Part shown: piece after piece, positions 24,225 through 33,160 of the stretch | How positions within the stretch are numbered: the first letter of the stretch is position 1 | Layout of the letters: the number at the start of each line of letters is the position of its first letter | Assembly (NCBI RefSeq): GCF_039534915.1 | Contig: NZ_BAAAWE010000001.1 | Coordinates: 5,580,001 to 5,644,000 of the forward strand | Length of the DNA stretch: 64,000 bases | Direction of reading: 5' to 3' | From: Streptomyces roseofulvus | GTDB taxonomy: Bacteria; Actinomycetota; Actinomycetes; Streptomycetales; Streptomycetaceae | Program-made: the position numbers and the translations under genes | The notes under the pieces: generated by a model | What the model was told of the DNA's origin: nothing | Database searches by the model: none | Seen by the model: the letters and a program-made list of their open reading frames with translations, nothing else

Positions 24225-25849
24225 GCGTCGCCTCCGGCGGGGGTGCGGGGGAGCGGGACGCGCACCGTGAAGCGGGCGCCGCCCTCCGGCGCCTCGTCCA
24301 CGGTGAGCGTGCCGGCCGCGCGGACGACGGCCTGCCGGACCAGCGCCAGGCCGAGCCCGCGGCCCGGGCCCCGGGTCGACCAGCCGCGGCCGAGCACCGC
24401 GTCCCGGTCGGCGGGGCGGACGCCGGGCCCGCTGTCGCCGACCCGGAGCAGCAGCTCGCCGTCGCCGGAGCGGGCGGCCACCGTGACCGTCACGCGCGCG
24501 TGCGGGGTGCCGCCCGCCGCCTCCACCGCGTTGTCCACGAGATTGCCCAGCACGGTGACGAGGTCCCGCGGCCCGAGCGCCGGCGGGAGCAGCCCGTCGT
24601 CGATCCGGCTGTCCTCGGTGAGGACCAGCTCCACGCCCCGCTCGTTGGCCTGCGCCGCCTTGCCCAGCAGCAGCGCCGCGAGGACCGGCTCGCCGACCGC
24701 GTCCACCACCCGGTCGGTGAGCGCCTGCGCCAGCTCCAGCTCGGCCGTCGCGAACTCCACCGCCTCGGCCACCCGTCCGAGTTCGATCAGCGACACCACC
24801 GTGTGGAGCCGGTTCGCCGCCTCGTGTGCCTGCGAGCGCAGCGCCTCGGTGAAACCCCGCTGGGAGTCCAACTCACCTGACAGGGCCTGGAGTTCGGTGC
24901 GGTCGCGGAGCGTCACCACGGTGCCGCGCCGCTCCCCGCCCACCACCGGGCGGGTGTTGACGACGAGGACCCGGTCGTCGGTCAGATGGGTCTCGTCCAC
25001 CCGGGGCTCGGAGGAGAGCAGCGCCCCGGTGAGCGGCGCCGGGAGCCCCAGCTCGGCCGCCGGCCGGCCGACCACCCCCTCGTCCAGGCCGAGCAGCTCG
25101 CGCGCCCCGTCGTTGATCAGTGCGATCCTGCGCCGTCCGTCGAGCATCACCAGGCCCTCCCGGACGGCGTGCAGCGCGGCCTCGTGGTAGTCGTGCATCC
25201 GGCTCAGCTCGGCGGCGTTCATCCCGTGGGTGTGCCGCCGCAGCCGCGCGTTGATCACGTACGTGCCGGCGCCGCCGAGCGCGAGCGCCGCGCCCGCCAT
25301 CCCGAGCAGCGCGGCCACCTGCTCCCGTACCTGCGCGCTGATCCGCTCGATGGTGATGCCCGCGCTGACCAGGGCGACGACCCGGCCGCCGGAGAGCACC
25401 GGGGTGATCGTCCGCACCGACGGGCCGAGCGTCCCCGGGTACGTCTCCGAGTAGGTCTCGCCGCGCAGCGCCGGCTCGATGTGCCCGAGGTAGTGGCGGC
25501 CGATCCGGTCGGGCTCCGGGTGTGTCCACCGCGTCCCGTCCGGCGCCATGATCACCACGAAGGCCACGTCCGCCCGCCGGCGCAGCTCCTCCGTGTACGG
25601 CTGGAGCGCGGCGGACGGGTCGGCGGTGCGGACCGCCGCCACCACGGACGGCGAGCCGGCGACCGCCGTCGCGGTCGCCGTGGACTGCCGGCGCGCGGTC
25701 TCCTCGGCCTGCGCCCGGTCCGTGACGTACGCGAAGACCGCGCAGCCGGCCACGACCGCGGCCATCAGCACGACCTGCATCGCGAAGAGCTGGCCGGCCA
25801 AGCTGCGGGGCCGCGGCAGGGGGAGGGGGCGGAAGTGCGGGAGGCGCAT
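24221..25849 (-). CDS. CitA/DcuS-type sensor histidine kinase
   Basis: Membrane sensor kinase of 542 aa. One membrane segment at about residues 18-38, a periplasmic-type PAS (Cache/PASC) sensor at about 39-175 (including TYPGTLGPSVRTITPV), a second membrane helix at about 178-200, a cytosolic PAS (about 215-320), then the SPOB-type phosphoacceptor QAHEAANRLHTVVSLIELG and an HATPase domain with NLVDNAVEAA, GDSGPGV and GRGLGLALV. This order is that of C4-dicarboxylate or citrate sensors. Start ATG 25849 precedes MRLPHFRPL; a GTG at 25864 is an alternative. It is divergent from dctA, consistent with ligand-induced transport. Confidence 0.93.
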   Translation of the reverse strand: MRLPHFRPLPLPRPRSLAGQLFAMQVVLMAAVVAGCAVFAYVTDRAQAEETARRQSTATATAVAGSPSVVAAVRTADPSAALQPYTEELRRRADVAFVVIMAPDGTRWTHPEPDRIGRHYLGHIEPALRGETYSETYPGTLGPSVRTITPVLSGGRVVALVSAGITIERISAQVREQVAALLGMAGAALALGGAGTYVINARLRRHTHGMNAAELSRMHDYHEAALHAVREGLVMLDGRRRIALINDGARELLGLDEGVVGRPAAELGLPAPLTGALLSSEPRVDETHLTDDRVLVVNTRPVVGGERRGTVVTLRDRTELQALSGELDSQRGFTEALRSQAHEAANRLHTVVSLIELGRVAEAVEFATAELELAQALTDRVVDAVGEPVLAALLLGKAAQANERGVELVLTEDSRIDDGLLPPALGPRDLVTVLGNLVDNAVEAAGGTPHARVTVTVAARSGDGELLLRVGDSGPGVRPADRDAVLGRGWSTRGPGRGLGLALVRQAVVRAAGTLTVDEAPEGGARFTVRVPLPRTPAGGDA

Positions 25850-25956
25850 GCGGCAAGTGTGCACGCCGGGATTTGCTCCGGGGCATTGCGTTCCCGAATC
25901 GTTCTCCACCCGAAGCGGGGCCCCACGGTTCGGCCGTGAACGAAACGCACGCAACG

Positions 25957-25970
25957 GTGACCCGGGTCAC
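25957..25970. promoter_or_regulatory. Crp-like palindrome upstream of dctA
   Basis: GTGACCCGGGTCAC is a perfect 14-bp palindrome and fits GTG-N6-GNCAC, the Streptomyces Crp consensus as I remember it. It lies 63 bp before the dctA start and about 110 bp before the divergent kinase gene. It could instead be the CitB-type regulator's site. Confidence 0.5.
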
Positions 25971-26033
25971 AGGCTGATGGATAGTCGCGGAGTCCACCGG
26001 GACGTGGACACCCATCAGCACGAGGAGGACCCC

Positions 26034-27410
26034 GTGGCCGCTCGCCGGGACCGTACCCACTATCTGTATCTGGCCGTGATCGGCGCCGTCCTGCTCGGCG
26101 TCGGCGTCGGTTTCCTCGCCCCGGGCGTGGCCGTGGAGCTGAAGCCGCTGGGCACCGGCTTCGTGAACCTGATCAAGATGATGATCTCGCCGATCATCTT
26201 CTGCACGATCGTGCTGGGCGTCGGCTCGGTCCGCAAGGCCGCCAAGGTGGGTGCCGTCGGCGGCCTCGCGCTCGGCTACTTCATGGTGATGTCGACCGTC
26301 GCACTCGCGATCGGCCTCGTCGTCGGCAACCTCCTGGAGCCCGGTTCCGGCCTGCACCTCACCAAGGAGCTGGCCGAGGCCGGCGCCAAGCAGGCGGAGG
26401 GCGCGAGCGAGGGCACCGCCGACTTCCTGCTCGGGATCATCCCGACGACCCTGGTCTCCGCCTTCACCGGCGGCGAGGTCCTCCAGACCCTGCTCGTCGC
26501 CCTCCTCGCGGGCTTCGCGCTCCAGGCGATGGGCCCGGCCGGCGAGCCGGTGCTGCGCGGGATCGGTCACATCCAGCGGCTCGTCTTCCGGATCCTTGCC
26601 ATGATCATGTGGGCGGCCCCGGTCGGCGCCTTCGGCGCCATCGCCGCCGTCGTCGGCGCGACCGGCCTCGACGCGCTGAAGTCGCTCGCCGTCATCATGG
26701 TCGGCTTCTACGTGACCTGCGCGCTCTTCGTCTTCGTCGTCCTCGGCGCGCTGCTCCGGCTGGTCGCCGGGATCAACATCCTGTCGCTCCTGAAGTACCT
26801 GGGCCGCGAGTTCCTGCTGATCCTCTCGACCTCCTCGTCCGAGTCCGCGCTGCCGCGTCTGATCGCGAAGATGGAGCACCTGGGCGTCTCCAAGCCGGTC
26901 GTCGGCATCACCGTCCCCACCGGCTACTCCTTCAACCTCGACGGCACCGCCATCTACCTCACGATGGCCTCGCTCTTCGTCGCCGAGGCGATGGGCGACC
27001 CGCTCTCGATCGCCGAGCAGATCTCCCTCCTCGTCTTCATGATCATCGCCTCGAAGGGTGCCGCCGGCGTCACCGGCGCCGGTCTCGCCACCCTCGCCGG
27101 CGGCCTCCAGTCGCACCGCCCCGACCTGGTCGACGGCGTCGGCCTGATCGTCGGCATCGACCGCTTCATGAGCGAGGCCCGGGCCCTGACCAACTTCGCC
27201 GGCAACGCCGTCGCCACCGTCCTCGTCGGCACCTGGACGAAGGAGATCGACCGGACGCGGGTGACGGAGGTCCTGGCGGGGAAGTTCCCCTTCGACGAGA
27301 AGAGCTTCGCCGACGACCACGCCGGCCACGCCGACCACGCCGGCGAGGACCCGGCCGCCGTACCCGACCAGCGTGACCAGGGCGAGGAGCGCGCCCGCGC
27401 CGGCGTCTGA
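26034..27410 (+). CDS. dctA: C4-dicarboxylate:cation symporter (DctA, DAACS family)
   Basis: Membrane transporter of 458 aa of the dicarboxylate/amino acid:cation symporter family, taking up succinate, fumarate or malate. Family signatures are TSSSESALPRLI (Ser-rich re-entrant loop, about residues 265-276) and SFNLDGTAIYLTMASLFVA with its NLDGT motif (about 300-318), followed by SKGAAGVTGAG and GIDRFMSEARALTNFAGN. About eight membrane segments are seen. The C-terminus is His/Asp-rich and cytosolic. Start GTG 26034 has an ideal GAGGAGG ribosome site; the frame is open far upstream but there only shadows the kinase gene. The divergent CitA/CitB pair and the Crp-like palindrome suggest substrate induction and global control. 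Confidence 0.93.
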   Translation: MAARRDRTHYLYLAVIGAVLLGVGVGFLAPGVAVELKPLGTGFVNLIKMMISPIIFCTIVLGVGSVRKAAKVGAVGGLALGYFMVMSTVALAIGLVVGNLLEPGSGLHLTKELAEAGAKQAEGASEGTADFLLGIIPTTLVSAFTGGEVLQTLLVALLAGFALQAMGPAGEPVLRGIGHIQRLVFRILAMIMWAAPVGAFGAIAAVVGATGLDALKSLAVIMVGFYVTCALFVFVVLGALLRLVAGINILSLLKYLGREFLLILSTSSSESALPRLIAKMEHLGVSKPVVGITVPTGYSFNLDGTAIYLTMASLFVAEAMGDPLSIAEQISLLVFMIIASKGAAGVTGAGLATLAGGLQSHRPDLVDGVGLIVGIDRFMSEARALTNFAGNAVATVLVGTWTKEIDRTRVTEVLAGKFPFDEKSFADDHAGHADHAGEDPAAVPDQRDQGEERARAGV

Positions 27411-27422
27411 CCGCCCCGAACC

Positions 27423-27468
27423 TCCTCCCGGGACCCGGGCCTTGAGCCGGATCCGGGCACCGGGAGGA
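27423..27468 (+). terminator. Terminator after dctA
   Basis: Outer 9-bp stem TCCTCCCGG / CCGGGAGGA at 27423-27431 and 27460-27468, with additional imperfect inner pairing. Confidence 0.7.
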
Positions 27469-27596
27469 ACCCGCCCCGTGCGAAAGGCCCTTGACACCGT
27501 CAAGGGCCTCCGCGTCAGAATGGGCCCACTCACGTCGCGTGTCGGTCCGCGCTCGAAAGCGGAGACATGGAGGCAAGAGGGCAGTAGGGACGGCAG

Positions 27597-28445
27597 TTGC
27601 CTCTCGACTTCAACGTCAGCGTCATCGAAGAATTCCGCACCAACGCCGGTCGACTCGGCGGCCCCTTCGAGGGATGGGTGCTCCTTCTCCTCACCACCAC
27701 CGGCGCCAGGTCCGGAAAAGAACACACCACTCCGCTCGGCTTCGTCGAGGACGGCGACCGCCTCCTCGTGGTCGGCTCGGCCGGCGGCTCCGACCGCCAT
27801 CCGGACTGGTACCGCAACGTCCTCGTCCACCCCACGGTGACCGTGGAGCTGGGCGCGGACACCTGGCAGGCCACCGCGGTCGCCGCCACCGGCGCCGAAC
27901 GGGACGAGCTCTTCGCGAAGGTCGTCGCCGTCGCCCCCGGCTACGCCGACTACCAGAAGGCCACCGACCGGGTCCTGCCCGTCGTCGTCCTCCACCGGAA
28001 CCCCGTCTCCGACTACACCCCGCCGAACCGGCTCGACGCCCTCGCCGACGAGCTGGTGAAGATCCACGACTGGCTGCGCGGCGAACTCGCCGCCCTCGCC
28101 GACGGCCTCGCCGCGCCGGGCGCCACCGACCTCACGGTGGAGCTCCGCCGGCACTGCCTCACCTTCTGCGCCGGCCTCGCCCACCACCACGGCGGCGAGG
28201 ACGCGGGGCTCTTCCCGTACCTGGCCCGGGAGTTCCCCGACCGGGCGGGGGTCTTCGAGCGGCTCCAGGCCGAACACGCCACCGTCTCCCGCGCGCTCGA
28301 CGGCCTGCGGGAGCTGCTCGCCCGGGTCGACGAGACCGGTCCGGACCAGCTGCGCCCCGAGTTCGACCGGCTGCGGACGGAACTGGAGACGCACTTCGCG
28401 TACGAGGAGGCGGAGATCGTCCCGCTCCTCAGAGCGGCCGGCTGA
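27597..28445 (+). CDS. Deazaflavin-dependent oxidoreductase fused to a hemerythrin domain
   Basis: Two-domain protein of 282 aa. The N-terminal half (about 1-135) belongs to the F420-dependent nitroreductase (DDN) family: GPFEGWVLLLLTTTGARSGK, then TPLGFVEDGDRLLVVGSAGG and HPDWYRNVLVHP. The C-terminal half (about 145-282) is a hemerythrin-like four-helix bundle with candidate di-iron ligands: H in KIHDWLR, HHHGGED, H in LQAEHATV, and HFAYEE near the end. The combination suggests a redox enzyme that senses or binds oxygen or uses a di-iron centre. Start is TTG 27597, with AGGGACGG upstream; there is no better start. No operon partner. The fusion is known in actinobacteria, but I know no assigned function. 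Confidence 0.85.
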   Translation: MPLDFNVSVIEEFRTNAGRLGGPFEGWVLLLLTTTGARSGKEHTTPLGFVEDGDRLLVVGSAGGSDRHPDWYRNVLVHPTVTVELGADTWQATAVAATGAERDELFAKVVAVAPGYADYQKATDRVLPVVVLHRNPVSDYTPPNRLDALADELVKIHDWLRGELAALADGLAAPGATDLTVELRRHCLTFCAGLAHHHGGEDAGLFPYLAREFPDRAGVFERLQAEHATVSRALDGLRELLARVDETGPDQLRPEFDRLRTELETHFAYEEAEIVPLLRAAG

Positions 28446-28486
28446 TCCCGCACCCCGGCGCCGCTCCCGCCCGGCACACGAAAAAA

Positions 28487-28510
28487 CCCCGGCTGAATTG
28501 ACAGTCGGGG
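28487..28510 (-). terminator. Intrinsic terminator facing left (minus strand)
   Basis: Stem CCCCGGCTG (28487-28495) with CAGTCGGGG (28502-28510), one G-U pair, loop AATTGA. Six A residues precede it on the + strand (28481-28486), which read as a U-tract only for leftward transcription. No annotated leftward gene lies just to the right. Confidence 0.6.
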
Positions 28511-28528
28511 TGGTGCGGCGCCTATATT
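28498..28528 (+). promoter_or_regulatory. Promoter for helD
   Basis: TTGACA at 28498-28503 and TATATT at 28523-28528 with a 19-bp spacer, both near consensus for the principal sigma factor. The -35 box lies in the loop and right arm of the terminator hairpin at 28487-28510. The leader to the TTG start would be about 80 nt and is AT-rich. Confidence 0.6.
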
Positions 28529-28547
28529 AGTGAATTCCGTGTGCTCA

Positions 28548-28566
28548 CTCACGAGAATCTCGTGAG
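28548..28566 (+). other. Hairpin in the helD leader
   Basis: Perfect 8-bp stem CTCACGAG-AAT-CTCGTGAG between the promoter and the helD start, in an otherwise AT-rich leader. It could be an operator or an mRNA structure. Confidence 0.5.
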
Positions 28567-28616
28567 GAATTAATGGAGCATTTCACTAAAGGCACTGTAT
28601 CGCGCTGGGAGTCGAA

Positions 28617-30851
28617 TTGTCAACCGAGCCAATTCGGGAAGAGCAGAAATTCATCACCTCGCTCTACGCGCGGCTCGACGACCTGAGGGACCGGGCCGAG
28701 GCCGCCGTCGGCGAGGCGCTCAGGACGCCCGGGACCGGGAGCGCGCAGTCGCGCCTGGAGCGGGACATCATGGTGGCCGAGCAGTCCGGACTGCTCGCCG
28801 CCTTCAACGCCGGCGAGACCGGGCTCTGCTTCGGCCGGCTCGTCTTCCGGGACGGGCGCGACCACCACATCGGGCGCATCGGCCTGCGCGAGGACGACCC
28901 GCAGCGGACCCCGCTCGTCGTCGACTGGCGGGCCGACATCGCCCGCCCCTTCTACCTCGCCACCGGCCACGAGCCGATGGGCCTCACCCGCCGCCGGCAC
29001 ATCACCACCAAGGGCCGGGAGGTCGTCTCCCTCCACGACGAGGTCCTCGACCTCGCCGACCGCACCCGCTCCGGCCACGAGGGCCGGGACGCCGACGAGG
29101 TGCTGCTCGCCGCGCTCGACGCGGCCCGCACCGGCCGCATGCACGACATCGTGCAGACCATCCAGGCCGAGCAGGACGCCATCATCCGCTCCCCGCACGC
29201 CGGCGTCCTGGTCGTCGAGGGCGGTCCGGGCACCGGCAAGACCGCGGTCGCCCTGCACCGCGCCGCGTACCTGCTCTACGCCCACCGCGAGCAGCTCGCC
29301 AAGCGGGCCGTCCTCATCGTGGGCCCCAACCCGGCCTTCCTCGGCTACATCGGGAACGTGCTGCCCTCGCTCGGCGAGACCGGCGTCCTGCTCTCCACCC
29401 CCGGCGAGCTGTACCCGGGCGTCCACGCCACCGCCACGGACACCCCCCGCGCCGCCGCCGTGAAGGGCGACGCCCGGATGGCCGCCGCCCTGGCGGAGGC
29501 CGTGCGCGACCGGCAGCAGGTCCCCGAGCGCGGCGCCCCGCTCGTGGTCCCGCACGAGGACGGCGACCTGGTCATCGACTGGGACATGGCCCTGGAGGCC
29601 CGCCACAAGGCCCGCGAGACCGCCCTCCCGCACAACCTCGCCCGCCCCTACTTCGCCTTCCGGATCCTCGACGCGCTCGCCGCGCAGCTCGCCGACCGGA
29701 TCGGCGCCGACCCGTACGGCGGCCCCAACTTCCTCGGCCCGGACGACATCGCCCTGCTCGCCAAGGGCATCGCCGCCAACCCCGACGTGCACGCCGCGAT
29801 CGACACCCTCTGGCCGGACCTCACCCCCGAGGACTTCCTCGCCGACTACCTCGCCGAGCCCACCCACCTCCCCGAGGAGGACGCGGCGGCGATCCGCCGC
29901 GACGGCGGCGCCTGGACCCCGGGCGACGTACCGCTCCTCGACGAGGCCGCCGAGCTGCTCGGCCGCGACGACTCCGCCGAGCGGGCCGCGCAGGAGGCCG
30001 AACGGCAGCGGCAGGTGCAGTACGCGCAGGGCGTCCTCGACGTCTCCTTCGCCTCCCGCACCTACGAGTTCGAGGACAAGGAGGAGCTCGACGAGGACGC
30101 CTCCGAGGTGCTGTCCGCGCACGACATCATCGACGCCGAGCGGTTCGCCGAGCGGCACGAGGAGGCCGACCACCGCACCGCCGCCGAGCGGGCCGCCGCC
30201 GACCGCACCTGGGCCTTCGGCCACATCATCGTCGACGAGGCGCAGGAGCTGTCCGCGATGCAGTGGCGGCTGCTGATGCGCCGCAGCCCCACCCGCTCGA
30301 TGACCCTGGTCGGGGACCCCGCCCAGACCGGCGACCCGGCCGGCGTCGGCGCGTGGGACGCGATCCTCGCCCCGTACGTGCAGGACCGCTGGCAGCACGT
30401 GCGGCTCGGGGTCAACTACCGCACGCCCGCCGAGATCATGGCGGTCGCCGCCGCCGTGCGCCGGGCGGACGACCCCGCCTTCGAGCCGCCCGGCTCGGTC
30501 CGCTCCACCGGCGTCGAGCCGTGGGACCGCACCGTCGAGGACCCGGTGAAGGAGACCGCCGACGCGGTCGCCGCCGAACTCGGCGGCGAGGGCCGGATCG
30601 CCGTGATCGCCCCGCCGGAGCTGCTGCCCGGCCTGGCCGCGGCCCTTCCCGACGCCTCCCACGGGCCGAAGCCCGACCTCACCCGGCCGGTGGTCCTCCT
30701 CGACCCCCGCCAGGCGAAGGGCCTCGAGTTCGACACGGTCCTCGTCGTCGACCCGGAGGGCATCCGGGCCGGCGCCGCGCACGGCACGAACGACCTGTAC
30801 GTGGCGCTGACCCGGGCCACCCAGCGGCTCGGGATCGTCAGGCGGGCCTGA
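28617..30851 (+). CDS. helD: HelD-type RNA polymerase-associated ATPase
   Basis: Superfamily 1 helicase-like protein of 744 aa that binds core RNA polymerase and frees it from stalled complexes, recycling the enzyme. The N-terminus is a coiled coil (about residues 1-60, FITSLYARLDDLRDRAEAAVG and onward) that reaches into the polymerase channel. Walker A is GGPGTGKT with K208, Walker B is IIVDEAQELSAMQW, and the end carries the UvrD-like DLYVALTRATQRL motif. An acidic segment (DKEELDEDASEV) lies in the insert region before Walker B. Start is TTG 28617 with GGGAG upstream. The last 14 bp overlap the end of convergent glgB. Own strong promoter upstream. Confidence 0.9.
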   Translation: MSTEPIREEQKFITSLYARLDDLRDRAEAAVGEALRTPGTGSAQSRLERDIMVAEQSGLLAAFNAGETGLCFGRLVFRDGRDHHIGRIGLREDDPQRTPLVVDWRADIARPFYLATGHEPMGLTRRRHITTKGREVVSLHDEVLDLADRTRSGHEGRDADEVLLAALDAARTGRMHDIVQTIQAEQDAIIRSPHAGVLVVEGGPGTGKTAVALHRAAYLLYAHREQLAKRAVLIVGPNPAFLGYIGNVLPSLGETGVLLSTPGELYPGVHATATDTPRAAAVKGDARMAAALAEAVRDRQQVPERGAPLVVPHEDGDLVIDWDMALEARHKARETALPHNLARPYFAFRILDALAAQLADRIGADPYGGPNFLGPDDIALLAKGIAANPDVHAAIDTLWPDLTPEDFLADYLAEPTHLPEEDAAAIRRDGGAWTPGDVPLLDEAAELLGRDDSAERAAQEAERQRQVQYAQGVLDVSFASRTYEFEDKEELDEDASEVLSAHDIIDAERFAERHEEADHRTAAERAAADRTWAFGHIIVDEAQELSAMQWRLLMRRSPTRSMTLVGDPAQTGDPAGVGAWDAILAPYVQDRWQHVRLGVNYRTPAEIMAVAAAVRRADDPAFEPPGSVRSTGVEPWDRTVEDPVKETADAVAAELGGEGRIAVIAPPELLPGLAAALPDASHGPKPDLTRPVVLLDPRQAKGLEFDTVLVVDPEGIRAGAAHGTNDLYVALTRATQRLGIVRRA

Positions 30852-33054
30852 GCCAGACCGTCGCGAGCGGCGGCAGCGTCATCCGGACGCTCGCCGCCCG
30901 CCCGTGCCAGGGCACCGACTCGGTCTTCACCGGGTCGGTGCCGACCACGTCCGAACCGCCGTACCGGGAGGCGTCCGTGTTCAGCACCTCGCCCCACGCG
31001 GCGAAGGAGTCCGGCACCCCGAGCCGGTAGTCGTGCCGGACCACGGGGGAGAAGTTGCAGACGGCGAGCAGCGGCGAGCCGAAGGCGTCGTAGCGGAGGA
31101 AGGCGAGGACGTTGTCGTCGGCCGCGTCCCCGACCACCCACTCGAAGCCCTCCGGCACGGTGTCCCGCTCCCACAGCGACGGCGTCGCCGTGTAGACCCG
31201 GTTCAGGTCCCGCACCAGGTCCTTCACGCCCCGGTGGTCGGCCTCGGCGCCGTACTCCGGGTCGAGCAGCCACCACTCCGGCCCGTGGTCCGCCGACCAC
31301 TCCGAACCCTGCGCGAACTCCTGCCCCATGAAGAGGAGTTGCTTGCCCGGGTGGGCCCACATGAAGCCCAGGTAGGCGCGGTGGTTGGCGCGCCGCTGCC
31401 ACCAGTCGCCGGGCATCTTGGACACCAGCGCCCGCTTGCCGTGCACCACTTCGTCGTGCGAGATCGGCAGGATGTAGTTCTCGCTGTACGCGTACACCAT
31501 CGAGAAGGTCATCTCGTGGTGGTGGTACTTGCGGTGCACCGGCTCCTTCTCCATGTACTGGAGCGAGTCGTGCATCCAGCCCATGTTCCACTTCATGCCG
31601 AAGCCGAGCCCGCCGAAGCCGCCCGGGCCGACCAGGTCCGTCGCCCGGGTCACCCCGTCCCAGGCCGTCGACTCCTCGGCGAAGGTCACGATGCCGGGGC
31701 AGCGGCGGTAGACGGTGGCGTTCATCTCCTGCAGGAAGGCGACCGCGTCCAGGTTCTCCCGGCCGCCGTGCTCGTTCGGCAGCCACTCGCCGTACTCGCG
31801 CGAGTAGTCGAGGTAGAGCATCGACGCCACCGCGTCCACCCGCAGGCCGTCGACGTGGAACTCCTGGCACCAGTAGACCGCGTTGGCGACGAGGAAGTTC
31901 CGCACCTCCTTGCGGCCGTAGTCGAACTCCAGGGTGCCCCAGTCCGGGTGGTGCGAGCGGCGCGGGTCCGCGTGCTCGTACAGCGGTCGCCCGTCGAACT
32001 CGGCCAGCGCCCAGTCGTCCTTGGGGAAGTGGGCCGGCACCCAGTCCATCAGCACCCCGATGCCGGCCCGGTGCAGCGCGTCCACCAGGTACTTGAAGTC
32101 GTCCGGAGTGCCGAGCCGGGCGGTCGGCGCGTAGAAACCGGTGACCTGGTAGCCCCAGGAGCCGCCGAAGGGGTGCTCGGTGACCGGCATGAACTCCACG
32201 TGCGTGAAACCGAGTTCACGGACGTACGCGGGCAGTTCCCCGGCCAGCTCGCGATAGGTCAGGCCGGGCCGCCAGGACGGCAGATGCAGCTCGTAGACGG
32301 AGATCGGCGCCTCGTGCGGCGGCCGGGCGCCACGCCGCGCCATCCACTCCTGGTCGCTCCACTCGTAGTGCGACGCGGTGACGATCGAGGCGGTGTCCGG
32401 CGGGCACTCGGTGCGCCGCGCCATCGGGTCGGCCCGCACGGTGTGCGAGCCGTCGGGGCGGGTGATGTCGTACTTGTAGACCGCCCCCTCCCCGATGCCG
32501 GGCACGAACAGCTCCCACACGCCGGTCGAGCCGAGCGAGCGCATCGGCAGGCCGGTGCCGTCCCAGTGCACGAAGTCGCCGGTGACGCGGACGCCCCGGG
32601 CGTTCGGCGCCCAGACGGCGAAACGGGTGCCGGACACCCCGCCGTGGGTCATCACCCGGGAGCCGAGCGCCGTCCACAGCTCCTCGTGTCGGCCCTCGCC
32701 GATCAGGTGCAGGTCCAGCTCGCCGAGCGAGGGCAGGTGCCGGTACGGATCCTGGACGACGAGCTCGGGCCCGTCCCCGTACCGCACGCGCAGCTCGTAC
32801 GCCGGGACCTTCCGGAGCCGCGGCAGCAGCGTCGAGAACAGGCCGTCGCCCTCGTCGCGCAGCTCGACCGTCCGCCCCTTCGGCAGGACGGCCGTGACCG
32901 ACCGGGCCCAGGGCCGCAGCGCCCGGAGGACGACGCCGCCCTTCACCGGGTGGGCGCCGAGCAGCGCGTGGGGATCGTGGTGCTCCCCGGCGAGCAGCCG
33001 CGCGCGCTCGCCGGGGTCGATCGGGGGCGCCGTGCGGGGCGTCTTGGCGGTCAC
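30838..33054 (-). CDS. glgB: 1,4-alpha-glucan branching enzyme GlgB
   Basis: Cytosolic GH13/CBM48 enzyme of 738 aa introducing alpha-1,6 branches into the glucan extended by GlgE. The N-terminal part (about 1-220) contains two beta domains, including GVSGTRFAVWAPNARGVRVTGD of CBM48. The catalytic barrel shows MDWVPAHFPKD, DGLRVDAVASMLYLDYS (nucleophile Asp), VTFAEESTAW (acid Glu) and LPISHDEVVHGK (transition-state His-Asp). Start GTG 33054 has AGGAGG 8 bp upstream, and a longer open frame has no such support. Last gene of the leftward glgE-treS-mak-glgB series, 106 bp after mak. Confidence 0.95.
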   Translation of the reverse strand: MTAKTPRTAPPIDPGERARLLAGEHHDPHALLGAHPVKGGVVLRALRPWARSVTAVLPKGRTVELRDEGDGLFSTLLPRLRKVPAYELRVRYGDGPELVVQDPYRHLPSLGELDLHLIGEGRHEELWTALGSRVMTHGGVSGTRFAVWAPNARGVRVTGDFVHWDGTGLPMRSLGSTGVWELFVPGIGEGAVYKYDITRPDGSHTVRADPMARRTECPPDTASIVTASHYEWSDQEWMARRGARPPHEAPISVYELHLPSWRPGLTYRELAGELPAYVRELGFTHVEFMPVTEHPFGGSWGYQVTGFYAPTARLGTPDDFKYLVDALHRAGIGVLMDWVPAHFPKDDWALAEFDGRPLYEHADPRRSHHPDWGTLEFDYGRKEVRNFLVANAVYWCQEFHVDGLRVDAVASMLYLDYSREYGEWLPNEHGGRENLDAVAFLQEMNATVYRRCPGIVTFAEESTAWDGVTRATDLVGPGGFGGLGFGMKWNMGWMHDSLQYMEKEPVHRKYHHHEMTFSMVYAYSENYILPISHDEVVHGKRALVSKMPGDWWQRRANHRAYLGFMWAHPGKQLLFMGQEFAQGSEWSADHGPEWWLLDPEYGAEADHRGVKDLVRDLNRVYTATPSLWERDTVPEGFEWVVGDAADDNVLAFLRYDAFGSPLLAVCNFSPVVRHDYRLGVPDSFAAWGEVLNTDASRYGGSDVVGTDPVKTESVPWHGRAASVRMTLPPLATVWLRPA

Positions 33055-33160
33055 CGGTAGCCTCCTGAAACGTCGAAAAGTGTATGAAATAGGCAACTCC
33101 CTCGCCGGGTGCCAGGACACTCCGCCGAACGGGCCATCTCGCCCGCCCGGTGCCACCCGC

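Noticed and set aside
24873..28394. 1173-codon minus-strand open frame across the kinase, dctA and DDN-hemerythrin genes
   Set aside because: Crosses several real genes in the wrong frame and has shadow-like composition.
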